Part shown: piece after piece, positions 28,195 through 36,722 of the stretch | Position numbering within the stretch: position 1 is the first letter of the stretch | Layout of the letters: each line of letters opens with the position of its first letter | Origin: Methylobacter psychrophilus | GTDB taxonomy: Bacteria; Pseudomonadota; Gammaproteobacteria; Methylococcales; Methylomonadaceae | Reading direction: 5' to 3' | DNA: 64,000 bases | Assembly (NCBI RefSeq): GCF_025583945.1 | Contig: NZ_JAOEGU010000010.1 | Coordinates: 1-64,000 of the forward strand | Notes under the pieces: generated by a model | Told to the model about the DNA's origin: nothing | Database searches by the model: none | Seen by the model: the letters and a program-made list of their open reading frames with translations, nothing else | Translations under genes and position numbers: made by a program

Positions 28195-29577
28195 TTAATA
28201 CTGGCCTCTTAAATTAAGCATGACTTGATTTACTTGATAGTTATTAAATTCATAATTGACATCACGATTTTGATAAATATAACTAAGATCAGTAGATAAG
28301 TATTGATTAACGACATATTTGGCGCCGACTCTAGCGGCATAAATGTTGTCAGTGCGATTTTCTACATTAGGTGCAACAAAACCGTCATAGGCATTGTTCA
28401 TAAAAGTCCCACCGGCATTAAGAATAATATTACGCATTAATTCATGCTCGACATTGACTGTTACCCCGGTTACGATAATACCTGAGACCCCGGCTTGCGT
28501 GGTTTGCATGATGTCACGACTGACTTTGCCGCTGACGGTTGTTAGCTGTGTGGGATGCCATTTTAAATCAAAAAATCCGTTTACTCCGCCGAAATTAGAT
28601 AAGCCGGGATCGACATAATTACGCTGTAAATAACCAACAGAGACATCACCGGAAATCAGATTGGTCAAATCAAATGCAAAGCCGGTTAAGGCATTGTAGC
28701 CGGTCGAATTACGATTATAAGCGCTACCACCATTATTGCCTGAGGGTGCTACACCATTGGAAAATACCTGGCCGTCATAATCAATTTGATTATAGATAAA
28801 CTTAATATAGGCCTCATATTGTTGCTGTATTTTATAACCCAAGCGAACCGAAGGGGCATATTGCCACCGGTCACGACTACTCATCAGTAATGGGGTATTG
28901 CTATCCATACTGTCTACATTCTGATAGTCATATCGAATGGCATTTACGCCGGTAACCAATGACAGTCGGTTTAGTTTATGGGTATAAAAAGCATCAATAA
29001 TTTTGGTGTCAAAAAATGTCGGTGTTATACCGGCAATCTGGTCAGGCGATCCGCGACTTTCATGCAGCTTGTTATAGGAGAACCCTGTCTCCAAATAACT
29101 GTCTCTAACGACATCCAATCTGCCCGTTAAACTTGTAAAAATATCGTTGTAATTGTTATTAGTGCCTTGTGCTGTTGATTGCGCCAAGTCAGTATCAAAA
29201 CTTAACTTAAGTGCATGCTGACTCCAATCAGAGCGAGCTTCAACGCCGGGTTTAAAATGCGCAAAATAGGCATCAACAGGCGTATATTTACTGCTATCCC
29301 GTTTGTAGACATTGGAGTTGTACTCATTGGTAAAATCCAGTTTAGGCAAAATATAAAAAGCGCCGGCACTTATGCCTTTTTGAGCAAATTCAGAGTGGCG
29401 CATTCCCAAACTGACCTCATTATTTTGCATGCACGATGCAATGTTATTGACCAGATGATTGCATGAATTCATCCCCATATTAACCTCACTATTTTGTGTG
29501 TTACCGTAAGCCAATACATCGCTACAATTAACAAGACTTATTAGTGAAACGGCTAGAATACTTTTCTTTTTTTTCAT
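28195..29577 (-). CDS. Outer-membrane beta-barrel protein of the EPS export system
   Basis: This 460-residue secreted protein has a signal peptide (residues about 1-23, ending VLAYG) and alternating amphipathic strands through to a C-terminal aromatic end (QVMLNLRGQY). It resembles the beta-barrel porin group that accompanies EPS loci (outer-membrane beta-barrel protein 2 or EpsL-like). Repeated patterns such as ARVGAKYVVNQYLSTDLSYI and ASVSVGYLQ-like strands support a barrel. The start ATG is at 29577. It lies 58 bp upstream of wza. The family call is by architecture rather than by a single motif. Confidence 0.75.
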   Translation of the reverse strand: MKKKKSILAVSLISLVNCSDVLAYGNTQNSEVNMGMNSCNHLVNNIASCMQNNEVSLGMRHSEFAQKGISAGAFYILPKLDFTNEYNSNVYKRDSSKYTPVDAYFAHFKPGVEARSDWSQHALKLSFDTDLAQSTAQGTNNNYNDIFTSLTGRLDVVRDSYLETGFSYNKLHESRGSPDQIAGITPTFFDTKIIDAFYTHKLNRLSLVTGVNAIRYDYQNVDSMDSNTPLLMSSRDRWQYAPSVRLGYKIQQQYEAYIKFIYNQIDYDGQVFSNGVAPSGNNGGSAYNRNSTGYNALTGFAFDLTNLISGDVSVGYLQRNYVDPGLSNFGGVNGFFDLKWHPTQLTTVSGKVSRDIMQTTQAGVSGIIVTGVTVNVEHELMRNIILNAGGTFMNNAYDGFVAPNVENRTDNIYAARVGAKYVVNQYLSTDLSYIYQNRDVNYEFNNYQVNQVMLNLRGQY

Positions 29578-29686
29578 AAATATTAGTTTTAGTTGTATTA
29601 ATGGTAAAAACAGGCATGATAGCTTGAGGGTCGTTTAACTCCAGAAGTCGTGTTTTTAAAGTGTTTAATAACCAATAAATAAAAAA

Positions 29687-30520
29687 TTAATTAGGGCTAA
29701 CCGATTGCTCCATTTGATTGGTGAGTACAGCGTTATTGACTGTTGATTCTGAATTAACGGCATTGATATCTGCAGGATTATGGCCATACGCATTATCTTC
29801 TGCGAGCGCTGTTGATGTAATGGCGGCGGCAACTGCTTCTGAATTAATAGTCGTTGCCAAAGTCGGTGCTGCGGTCACTGCTGCTGTGGTAATAGCGTCG
29901 GTATAAAGCGGTGCAGCAGTAACTGCCGCTATAGTAATAGCGACTGCATATGTAGGAGCTACGGTCACTGCTGCTGTGGTAATGGCAGCTGCGAAGGTTG
30001 GTGCTGCAGTAATTGCTGCAGTAGTAATAGCGGCAGCCAAAGTCGGTGCTGCGGTAATTGCTGCGGTAGTAATAGCGGCAGCCAAAGTCGGTGCTGCGGT
30101 AATTGCTGCGGCAGTAATAGCGGTAGCCAAAGTCGGCGCTGCAGTAATTGCTGCGGTAGTAATAGCGGCAGCCAAAGTCGGCGCTGCAGTAATTGCTGCA
30201 GTAGTAATAGTGGTAGCCAAAGTCGGCGCTGCAGTAATTGCTGCGGTAGTAATGGCGGCTGCCAAAGTCGGTGCCGCGGTTACTGCTGCTGCGGTAATCG
30301 CTGCTGCTTGATCAGGATTGGCTGCAATAGCTGTCGAAATAATTGCGAGTAAATTACTCCGGTCTGCGTTAATAGCCTTTGCGGTGATATCGAATGCGTT
30401 GGCAGGATTAAGTGTAATGGCGTTACTCACTTCAGAGGCGACATCTGCAGTTGCTGTCAATGGAATGGTTAACGCAACATTTAATAATGTTAATGTTAAT
30501 AATTTTTTGGTCGTATTCAT
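29687..30520 (-). CDS. Secreted alanine/threonine-rich protein of 15-residue repeats
   Basis: I recognise no named family. The 277-residue protein has a signal peptide (about 1-26, ending LTATADV) and a mature chain made almost wholly of a 15-residue unit, consensus AAITTAAITAAPTLA. About ten clear copies span residues 65-230, with degenerate ones before (IAANPDQAAAITAAA). At DNA level the unit is 45 bp and nearly identical between copies. The composition suggests an extended Ala-rich helix or solenoid. It is the first gene of the minus-strand EPS block, 109 bp upstream of the barrel gene, so a matrix or export role is plausible but unproven. The start is the ATG at 30520. Confidence 0.75.
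   Translation of the reverse strand: MNTTKKLLTLTLLNVALTIPLTATADVASEVSNAITLNPANAFDITAKAINADRSNLLAIISTAIAANPDQAAAITAAAVTAAPTLAAAITTAAITAAPTLATTITTAAITAAPTLAAAITTAAITAAPTLATAITAAAITAAPTLAAAITTAAITAAPTLAAAITTAAITAAPTFAAAITTAAVTVAPTYAVAITIAAVTAAPLYTDAITTAAVTAAPTLATTINSEAVAAAITSTALAEDNAYGHNPADINAVNSESTVNNAVLTNQMEQSVSPN
29976..30311. repeat. 45-bp tandem repeat array inside the repeat-protein gene
   Basis: Seven to eight near-identical 45-bp units (15 codons) in tandem. The unit length being a multiple of three keeps the minus-strand frame and also leaves a plus-strand frame open throughout. Copy number is expected to vary between strains by slippage or recombination. Confidence 0.9.
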
Positions 30521-30897
30521 GTTTCAATCACTCATTAATGGCTGTTAATAATAGTTAACATAAATTCAGTATTAAACGAACGACAGGTATTTTTTTAAAG
30601 CTATAAAATAACTAATGGTCAGTGCGCTTATACCGAATTTATGTTGTTGGTTCTAACGGTTTAAGTTATCTTTTTGCTTTTGCTTTTGTTTTTGTTTTTG
30701 TTTTTTGTAGTGCCAATAATTTTTTGGTATTGAATTTTGTTTAATTATTATATGTTTTATGTCTTTTAGGTAGCATCAAAATACATCAAAATAGATCAAT
30801 TGCTGCAAATTACATCAAATTACCTCCATTACGTTAATGTTATTCATTATGTAGTATTATTAATCCTTAAAGTTAAAGTTAACGTTATTAAAAAACA
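30521..30897. promoter_or_regulatory. Divergent promoter region between the EPS block and the regulator gene
   Basis: This 377-bp A+T-rich gap separates two genes that are transcribed away from each other. It holds a TTTTGC/TTTTTG run (about 30670-30705) and the 10-bp repeat array at 30774-30822. It must carry the promoters for the repeat-protein gene on the left and the regulator-glmS operon on the right. I cannot place -10/-35 boxes with confidence. Confidence 0.6.
30774..30822 (+). promoter_or_regulatory. Array of 10-bp direct repeats, possible regulator binding site
   Basis: CATCAAAATA at 30774 and 30784 are identical and adjacent. GATCAATTGC (30794) and CATCAAATTA (30813) continue the pattern at 9-10-bp spacing. 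One-helical-turn repeats are the usual binding layout for OmpR/PhoB-type winged-helix proteins. The array ends about 75 bp before the gene of such a protein. Binding is inferred. Confidence 0.5.
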
Positions 30898-31626
30898 ATG
30901 AAGCCCGAAATTACAATACTTAGCTCCAACTTAACTGTAGCAAATGATTTTATTAATCTTCCCGTTACCATTCTGACTAAGCCGATTGACTACTTCAGAT
31001 TATTGTTGACATCGACAATAGATGTTTTGGTTGTTGACGTTGAGTTCTTAAATGATACTAATCCTTGTATTGGTAAGTTTTTGTCAGTAAATCCTAAATT
31101 AATCATTATTTCTATGGTTAACCCTGATTTGGATCATGCAGATAAAACCAGGCTAATTAATATGGGGGTTAATAGAACCTTAAATGCACCTATTGTTTCA
31201 GAAGAATTATTCGCCAATATTAATGCGATTTATCGTACACAAAAAGCCATTGATCTGCGTTTTGAATCAGTTGAATCAGTTGAATTAGTTGAATTAGTTG
31301 ATTCAACTGATTCAACTGATTTTAATTGGTATTTATCTCATTCAAATTGGACATTAATTGCACCGGACAATCAGTCAATGACACTGACATCGAGAGAGTT
31401 TTCTTTTCTTTGCTATATCCAGGAAAATTCTGACCAAGTTATTAATAAAAATTGTTTTGCCGAAAAAATATTTGGTGAATTTAATCAACATGGCTGTCGT
31501 AAACTTGATTTAATTCTGGGCAGGCTTAGAAAAAAATCCCTCACCATGTTGAATCGTGAATTGCCTATCAAAACGGTGCATGCTGTTGGCTATGCACTTA
31601 CGAATAAACTTCTTATTAGACAATAA
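30898..31626 (+). CDS. OmpR-type winged-helix regulator with degenerate receiver domain
   Basis: The 242-residue protein ends in a Trans_reg_C winged helix (MTLTSREFSFLCYIQENSDQ, CRKLDLILGRLRKKS, ELPIKTVHAVGYALTNK). Residues 1-115 have a receiver-like outline (STIDVLVVDVEFLND, with a possible phospho-acceptor Asp, and TKPIDYFRLLL). The paired acidic residues near the N-terminus are replaced by LSSN and the conserved Lys is not obvious, so phosphorylation is doubtful. The linker (about 122-141) is made of repeats ESVESVELVELVDSTDSTD. The start ATG at 30898 has a weak ribosome site. The gene is 8 bp from glmS and upstream of an array of 10-bp repeats. It probably regulates the EPS locus and/or glmS. 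Confidence 0.8.
   Translation: MKPEITILSSNLTVANDFINLPVTILTKPIDYFRLLLTSTIDVLVVDVEFLNDTNPCIGKFLSVNPKLIIISMVNPDLDHADKTRLINMGVNRTLNAPIVSEELFANINAIYRTQKAIDLRFESVESVELVELVDSTDSTDFNWYLSHSNWTLIAPDNQSMTLTSREFSFLCYIQENSDQVINKNCFAEKIFGEFNQHGCRKLDLILGRLRKKSLTMLNRELPIKTVHAVGYALTNKLLIRQ
31265..31321. repeat. Perfect 21-bp inverted repeat inside the regulator's linker
   Basis: Bases 31265-31285 are the exact reverse complement of 31301-31321, separated by 15 bases. Each arm is built of 9-10-bp direct repeats of TTGAATCAG type. The hairpin is entirely coding and falls in the linker between the two domains. Confidence 0.9.
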
Positions 31627-31634
31627 TTAATTAT

Positions 31635-33488
31635 ATGTGTGGAATAGTCGGTGGAATAGCGCAACGAAATGTCGTACCAATATTGATGGAAGGCTTAAAA
31701 AGGCTGGAATATCGTGGTTATGATTCAGCAGGATTGGCAGTTATTAACGACCAGACGATATATCGCAAAAGGGAGTTGGGTAAAGTTAAAGGTCTTGAGG
31801 CATTGTTACAGGCTGATCCTGTTTGTGGCAAGATCGGCATTGCACATACCCGGTGGGCAACGCATGGTAAACCCAGTACAGCCAACGCCCATCCACATAT
31901 TTGTCGGGATAAAATTGCGGTAGTGCATAACGGTATTATTGAAAATCATGAAGTGCTGCGTAGCACACTGATAAAAAATGGCTACGAGTTTACTTCAGAA
32001 ACTGATACCGAAGTTATTGTGCATGAAATTTATCAGGCTATGGAATCCCTTCGGCTTGGCTCAGGGCAGGGCACTGATGGATTATTAAATGCAGTCAAGC
32101 TGGCGGTAAAAAAACTCAAAGGCGCTTATGCCTTGGGGATAATTAGTGCCTCAGAACCGAATACCTTGATAGCCTGCAGAAAAGGCAGTCCGCTGGTTAT
32201 TGGCGTTGGTATTGGCGAGTATTTTATCGCTTCGGATGTTGCCGCTTTGCTTCCTGTTACCCGACGTTTTATGTTTTTGGAGGAGGGCGATATAGCCTCT
32301 ATCAGCATAGATAAATTGGTTATTTATGATGCAGATGACAATGTTGTTGAGCGTCCTGCCAGAGAAAGCCGGTTAACTGCAGACTCGGTTGATAAGGGCG
32401 ATTATCGCCATTTTATGCTAAAAGAAATTTATGAGCAGCCATTTGCAATTTCCCAGACTTTGGAAGGACGATTTATTAATGATCGCTTGCAAGATAGTGC
32501 CTTTGGACATAAGGCCTCTGAAGTATTTGACAGTATAAAATCGATACAGATTATAGCGTGTGGTACCAGTTACCATGCCGGCATGGTCGCACACTATTGG
32601 TTTGAAAAGCTGGCTCGCGTACCTTGTAATATTGAAGTTGCCAGCGAGTTTCGTTACAGAAGTCCGGTACTGGCAGCTGATACTTTGGTTGTTACTATTT
32701 CGCAATCGGGTGAAACAGCAGATACCTTGGCAGCGTTGCAAGAAGCAAAAAAACTGGGCGCCAAATATTCCTTGGCGATATGCAATGTTCCCGAGAGTTC
32801 TTTGATCAGGGAGTCTGATCTGGTTTTGATTACGCGTGCAGGGCCTGAAATTGGGGTTGCCTCGACCAAGGCGTTTACAACACAATTAACAGCATTGATG
32901 CTGTTGGTGATTGCTGTTGGCAGGCGATTTGAGTTGTCTGAGACAATGGAGCAAAAAATTACTTCAGAATTATTTGGTTTACCCGGAAAAATTGAAGCAG
33001 TATTGCAGCTGGATGATGAAATTAAGTTGTTGGCCGAGCAATTTTCAGAAAAACAGCATGCCTTGTTTTTGGGCAGAGGCAGCCACTATCCTATAGCTAT
33101 GGAAGGTGCATTAAAATTAAAAGAAATATCTTATATTCATGCCGAGGCTTATCCGGCTGGCGAGTTAAAACACGGCCCCTTGGCTTTAATCGATGCGGAT
33201 ATGCCGGTTGTTACCGTAGCGCCAAACAATAATCTGCTTGAAAAATTGAAATCAAATATTCAGGAGGTTAGTGCAAGAGGTGGGCAGTTAATTGTTTTTA
33301 TGGATGAAACATTAGCGGCGACAGAAGATGGCAACGTACAAATTATAAAAGTACCGCAAGTTGAGAATGAGATTTCACCGATTATCTATACCATTCCATT
33401 ACAGTTACTCTCTTACCATGTCGCTGTTTTAAAAGGCACTGATGTGGATCAACCGAGAAATCTTGCAAAGTCTGTTACGGTGGAATAG
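31635..33488 (+). CDS. glmS: Glutamine-fructose-6-phosphate aminotransferase (isomerizing)
   Basis: The 617-residue enzyme makes glucosamine-6-phosphate from fructose-6-phosphate and glutamine, the first step to UDP-GlcNAc for EPS and cell wall. The N-terminal MCGIVGGIAQRNVVPILMEG supplies the catalytic Cys after Met removal. HTRWATHGKPSTANAHPH, HNGIIENHEVL, two SIS domains (IACGTSYHAGMVAHYWFEKL, SQSGETADTLAAL, GRGSHYPIAMEGALKLKEIS) and the C-terminal DVDQPRNLAKSVTVE are all present. It is about eight residues longer than E. coli GlmS because of SLRLGSGQG around residue 137-146. It follows the regulator gene by 8 bp, so the two are likely one operon. Confidence 0.96.
   Translation: MCGIVGGIAQRNVVPILMEGLKRLEYRGYDSAGLAVINDQTIYRKRELGKVKGLEALLQADPVCGKIGIAHTRWATHGKPSTANAHPHICRDKIAVVHNGIIENHEVLRSTLIKNGYEFTSETDTEVIVHEIYQAMESLRLGSGQGTDGLLNAVKLAVKKLKGAYALGIISASEPNTLIACRKGSPLVIGVGIGEYFIASDVAALLPVTRRFMFLEEGDIASISIDKLVIYDADDNVVERPARESRLTADSVDKGDYRHFMLKEIYEQPFAISQTLEGRFINDRLQDSAFGHKASEVFDSIKSIQIIACGTSYHAGMVAHYWFEKLARVPCNIEVASEFRYRSPVLAADTLVVTISQSGETADTLAALQEAKKLGAKYSLAICNVPESSLIRESDLVLITRAGPEIGVASTKAFTTQLTALMLLVIAVGRRFELSETMEQKITSELFGLPGKIEAVLQLDDEIKLLAEQFSEKQHALFLGRGSHYPIAMEGALKLKEISYIHAEAYPAGELKHGPLALIDADMPVVTVAPNNNLLEKLKSNIQEVSARGGQLIVFMDETLAATEDGNVQIIKVPQVENEISPIIYTIPLQLLSYHVAVLKGTDVDQPRNLAKSVTVE
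32047..32070. repeat. REP-like palindromic insertion within glmS
   Basis: CCCTTCGGCTTGGCTCAGGG lies in frame and encodes the extra SLRLGSGQ residues absent from E. coli GlmS. It resembles a widespread bacterial palindrome of the CCCTTCGA...CTCAGGG type. The identity of the element is from memory. Confidence 0.45.
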
Positions 33489-34027
33489 ATATTTATCAGG
33501 AAAGTAATATGTCATCGTATAAAAAAGTCTATCATCAAAATAAAAACCCCTTTGTCGTGCAACGTTAAGATGCATAAATAGTCGAGTAAAAACAGTTATC
33601 AAAGCCCTGATATAGATTCTCAGATAAATAATTTCGATGCTAACGGATAACATCCCTTGAAGGGATGGTATCCGTAATAGTTTACAGCGACGTGAATAGA
33701 AATTTAATTTCTGAAAGACTATAGATATCATTCTTTTGTGTGCATGCCTATACCTTTAATGAGTGGTATATATCAACATTGCAGTTGTTTATCAAAAATA
33801 TATAAATCGAACCGGAAAGAAGTTGTAAGTATTATGTATGGTATTATAAAAATATATACCATTGAATGCCTATTTAGTTAGCTTAAATGCTCTCGCAGAA
33901 TTGCTACGAGAGCTATAAAAAAGGCTATTAATTGCATGAAGATTCTGCCATTTCCTAAGGTTCTTTTAAAATTAAACGTCAATAGAACCTAAAGGAGATG
34001 GTTAAAAGTTAACTACCGAGATAACTA
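33489..34027. other. Non-coding gap between glmS and the kinase gene
   Basis: This 539-bp gap holds one MITE-like repeat (33611-33726) and a weak hairpin at 33889-33913 (GCTCTCG pairing with CGAGAGC) followed by A-rich sequence. A possible 19-codon frame at 33509-33568 with AGGAAAG upstream is too short to call. AAAGGAG near 33990 is about 30 bp from the kinase TTG. Confidence 0.6.
33611..33726. repeat. MITE-like palindromic repeat, copy b (inverted)
   Basis: Opposite orientation to copy a. It starts TATAGATTCTCAGATAAATA and ends TTCTGAAAGACTATAG. The central hairpin is GGATAACATCCCTT pairing with AAGGGATGGTATCC. It lies downstream of glmS. Confidence 0.85.
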
Positions 34028-36391
34028 TTGCCAGATTCCAAGAACAACGAAAAACTACTTCATACGCTCGAGCTTCATCAAATTGAACTTGAGATTCAAA
34101 ATGAAGAATTAAGGCGAATTCAAATTGAGCTTAGTGAATCTCATGACCGCTATGTTGATCTTTATGAATTTTCTCCCAATGGTTACCTGACGCTTACTCG
34201 CGAAGGTCGGATTGCCGAGATTAACTTGTCGGGTACCCGTATCTTCGGCATAGAACGCCAGGCTCTGATTAACCATCTTTTTGCCGCTTTGGTTACACTT
34301 AAAGACCGCGAACACTGGCATATTCTCTTTATGAAATTCATGCGAAACGAAGAAGTCTTTAGCGCTGAATTGTCTTTTAAAGTCAGCGATGGATCAGAGT
34401 GTCATTCTCAACTTAGCTGCCGACTTATGCCGGTTAATGACAAAGATCTTCTGGTGCGCATCAACTTTACTGATATCACCGAAAATAAACTCTTGGAAGA
34501 GTCTCTTGATCGTCTGCAGAAAATCGCCAGTCAAGTGCCGGGAGTTGTCTTTCAATTTCGTTTGCGTCCGGATGGTAGCAGCTGCTTTCCTTACGCCAGT
34601 GAAGGTCTCAATAATGTTCATCAACTCAGTCCGGAAGAAGTTCGCGAGGATGCATCCAAATTATTCTCCCGATTCCACCCGGAAGACTATGGCGGCATTA
34701 TTGAGGTTATGCATAAATCAGTTCAAAACTTGAGCCCCTTCAGCCATGAATATCGAGTAATAGACAATGATGGTGAGAAGCGTTGGTTATTTAGTAATTC
34801 AGTACCACAACGAGAAGCCGATGGCTCAACGCTCTGGCATGGCTATACTTCCGATATTACCGAACGCAAACGGATAGAACAGGCGTTACAGGAGAGTGAG
34901 TTTCTGTTGAAATTTGCCATAGAAGGCGCTAATTTTGGCGTATGGGACTGTAATCTTCAGACCCGGCAAGCGACTTATTCCGCTATCTGGCTTGCAATGC
35001 TGGGTTATAGTCAAGAGGATGTTTTATCTACCCACCAAGAATGGCTGGATCGTATTCATCCTGATGATCAGATAACTGTTGCAAATATAATGCAAGAATA
35101 TTTAGACGGGAAAACGGAGATTTACCATGTTGAATATCGCCTGCGCTGTAAGGATAACAGTTATAAATGGATTTTGGGTCGAGGCATGCTGGTTAGTCGC
35201 TGCAAAGATGGCAAGCCCTTACGTATGATTGGTACCCATACCGATATTACCGAGCGAAAACAGATACAGGAAGCCTTGCAGGAAAAAGAGCAAATATTGT
35301 CCCAATCACAGCGCATCGGCGGTATTGGTAGTTGGTCTTTAAATATAGCCACTGGTTACCTCAGCTGGTCAGATGAAATGTACCGCATTTTTGGCGTTTC
35401 TCCGGAAACCTTCGGACACACCGTTACAGCAATGAGTGATTTAATACTTCCTGTCGATCTGGCATTAAAAAATAGTTGGCTCAATGATTGTCTGAAGGGA
35501 ATCACGATGCCAGAACTTATTTTTTGTATCAGATTACCGGATGACACTATTCGTTTAATTTGTACTAGTGGTAAATTGCAATACGACATCATGAACAAAC
35601 CGTTACGCTTGGTCGGCAGTATGCAGGATATTACTGCGCGTAAATATCAGGAGCAGCAATCCAGAAGGCATCTTAAGCATCTTTCCCATGTTATGGGCCT
35701 TGGCCTGATAGAAGAAATAGCATCGAGTATTGCTCATGAAGTTAATCAACCACTGGCTTCGATTGTTGCTTATTCAGGCGTTAGTTTAAATCTGCTTAAG
35801 GCTGAAAATCTTGACTTGGTAAAGCTGACAGAGGTTATCCAAAAAATACAGAAAGAGGTGTTAAGAGTAGGACAGATTGTTCATCGAATCATGAGGGGTG
35901 CTAATCCTAATATACATCATAAGGTAAGTAGTGATCTTAATGAGTTAATTCAAAAATCTGTCGATATATATTTGTTGGATTTTAAGCGTGATGATATAAC
36001 AATCTCGGTTGAGCTTGAAGATAATTTGCCCGTTGTTAATGTTGATATTGCTCAAATTGAACTGGTCATTATAAACCTGATCGAAAATAGTGTTGAAGCC
36101 TTGGAGAAATCTCCTGTAAACCAGCAGCGCAAGATATCTATCTATAGTCGATGGCTTTTCAATAATAGACTGGAAGTCAGGGTAAAAGATAATGGCTCCG
36201 GTATTGCTGAAGAGCAAAAACAAAAAATATTAATGCCTTTTTATACAACCAAAACTGAGGGCATGGGTATGGGATTATCTATCAGTCGTTCAATTATTGA
36301 AGCCCATGATGGTAATTTGTATTTTAATAGCCGGCATGGAAAGGGTAGTTCTTTTTATTTTACGTTACCCGTGACTGTAATGGTCAAGTAA
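34028..36391 (+). CDS. Soluble multi-PAS sensor histidine kinase
   Basis: The 787-residue kinase has no membrane segment. A helical N-terminus (ELHQIELEIQNEELRRIQIE) leads to four PAS/PAC units (about 40-150, 165-285, 290-415, 420-545), three of them ending in the TDITE.K motif. The HisKA domain has SIAHEVNQPLASIVAYSG with the phospho-acceptor His570. The ATPase domain has LIENSVEALEK (N box), VKDNGSGIAEE (G1) and GMGMGLSISRSIIEAH (G2). Its HEVNQPL type is usually paired with FixJ/NarL regulators, but none is next to it. The start is TTG at 34028, directly after an in-frame stop. The ligand is unknown. Confidence 0.88.
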   Translation: MPDSKNNEKLLHTLELHQIELEIQNEELRRIQIELSESHDRYVDLYEFSPNGYLTLTREGRIAEINLSGTRIFGIERQALINHLFAALVTLKDREHWHILFMKFMRNEEVFSAELSFKVSDGSECHSQLSCRLMPVNDKDLLVRINFTDITENKLLEESLDRLQKIASQVPGVVFQFRLRPDGSSCFPYASEGLNNVHQLSPEEVREDASKLFSRFHPEDYGGIIEVMHKSVQNLSPFSHEYRVIDNDGEKRWLFSNSVPQREADGSTLWHGYTSDITERKRIEQALQESEFLLKFAIEGANFGVWDCNLQTRQATYSAIWLAMLGYSQEDVLSTHQEWLDRIHPDDQITVANIMQEYLDGKTEIYHVEYRLRCKDNSYKWILGRGMLVSRCKDGKPLRMIGTHTDITERKQIQEALQEKEQILSQSQRIGGIGSWSLNIATGYLSWSDEMYRIFGVSPETFGHTVTAMSDLILPVDLALKNSWLNDCLKGITMPELIFCIRLPDDTIRLICTSGKLQYDIMNKPLRLVGSMQDITARKYQEQQSRRHLKHLSHVMGLGLIEEIASSIAHEVNQPLASIVAYSGVSLNLLKAENLDLVKLTEVIQKIQKEVLRVGQIVHRIMRGANPNIHHKVSSDLNELIQKSVDIYLLDFKRDDITISVELEDNLPVVNVDIAQIELVIINLIENSVEALEKSPVNQQRKISIYSRWLFNNRLEVRVKDNGSGIAEEQKQKILMPFYTTKTEGMGMGLSISRSIIEAHDGNLYFNSRHGKGSSFYFTLPVTVMVK

Positions 36392-36403
36392 AACAGGACA
36401 CTT
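36391..36403. repeat. 13-bp inverted repeat, left copy
   Basis: AAACAGGACACTT here is the exact reverse complement of 39621-39633. The two copies face inward around the TetR and molybdopterin oxidoreductase genes. This copy overlaps the kinase stop codon by one base. Confidence 0.75.
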
Positions 36404-36405
36404 TC

Positions 36406-36500
36406 TTAAGCAGTCTTCTGGCAAAATTCCCGTTCAAAGTCCTGCGGGGAAATGTTAAATGCAGTCGTTTGCCATTCTGCAACTGAGTGGTAGAGCAATG
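36406..36500 (-). pseudogene. C-terminal coding scrap next to the left inverted repeat
   Basis: On the minus strand a frame ending at 36406 reads LLYHSVAEWQTTAFN and then ISPQDFEREFCQKTA. It starts abruptly and ends 3 bp from the inverted repeat, as a transposase gene would at an IS end. The family is not recognised. A second scrap, LKMLRQRYENKEETAIAVLI, lies near 36630-36710 on the same strand. The rest of the gap 36392-36722 has a run of ten C (36531-36540) and no gene. Confidence 0.4.
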
Positions 36501-36722
36501 CTGCCACTTATGATAATAACTTCTTTATTTCCCCCCCCCCAAAAAAATTGCTTTTTCGGGCTTACTTGAGACTCCCACTTCAGTGACGCGGGGCTGGCTC
36601 GGTTTTAATGTTGTATGATTAAAATATTGCTTTAAGCCCAACAATTAGTACAGCGATAGCGGTTTCTTCCTTGTTTTCATATCGCTGGCGCAACATCTTA
36701 AAAGTCAATAATCTTTGGTTAC

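Noticed and set aside
29976-30311. Plus-strand open frame of 111 codons over the 45-bp repeats
   Set aside because: It is open only because the repeat is a multiple of three and G+C-rich on that strand; the minus-strand frame has a signal peptide and sits in the operon.
33509-33568. A 19-codon frame with AGGAAAG upstream after glmS
   Set aside because: Too short, and no conserved feature to support translation; noted only in the gap description.
36531-36540. Run of ten C as a phase-variation switch
   Set aside because: It lies between genes in decayed DNA and is not positioned in a promoter or coding start that I can identify.
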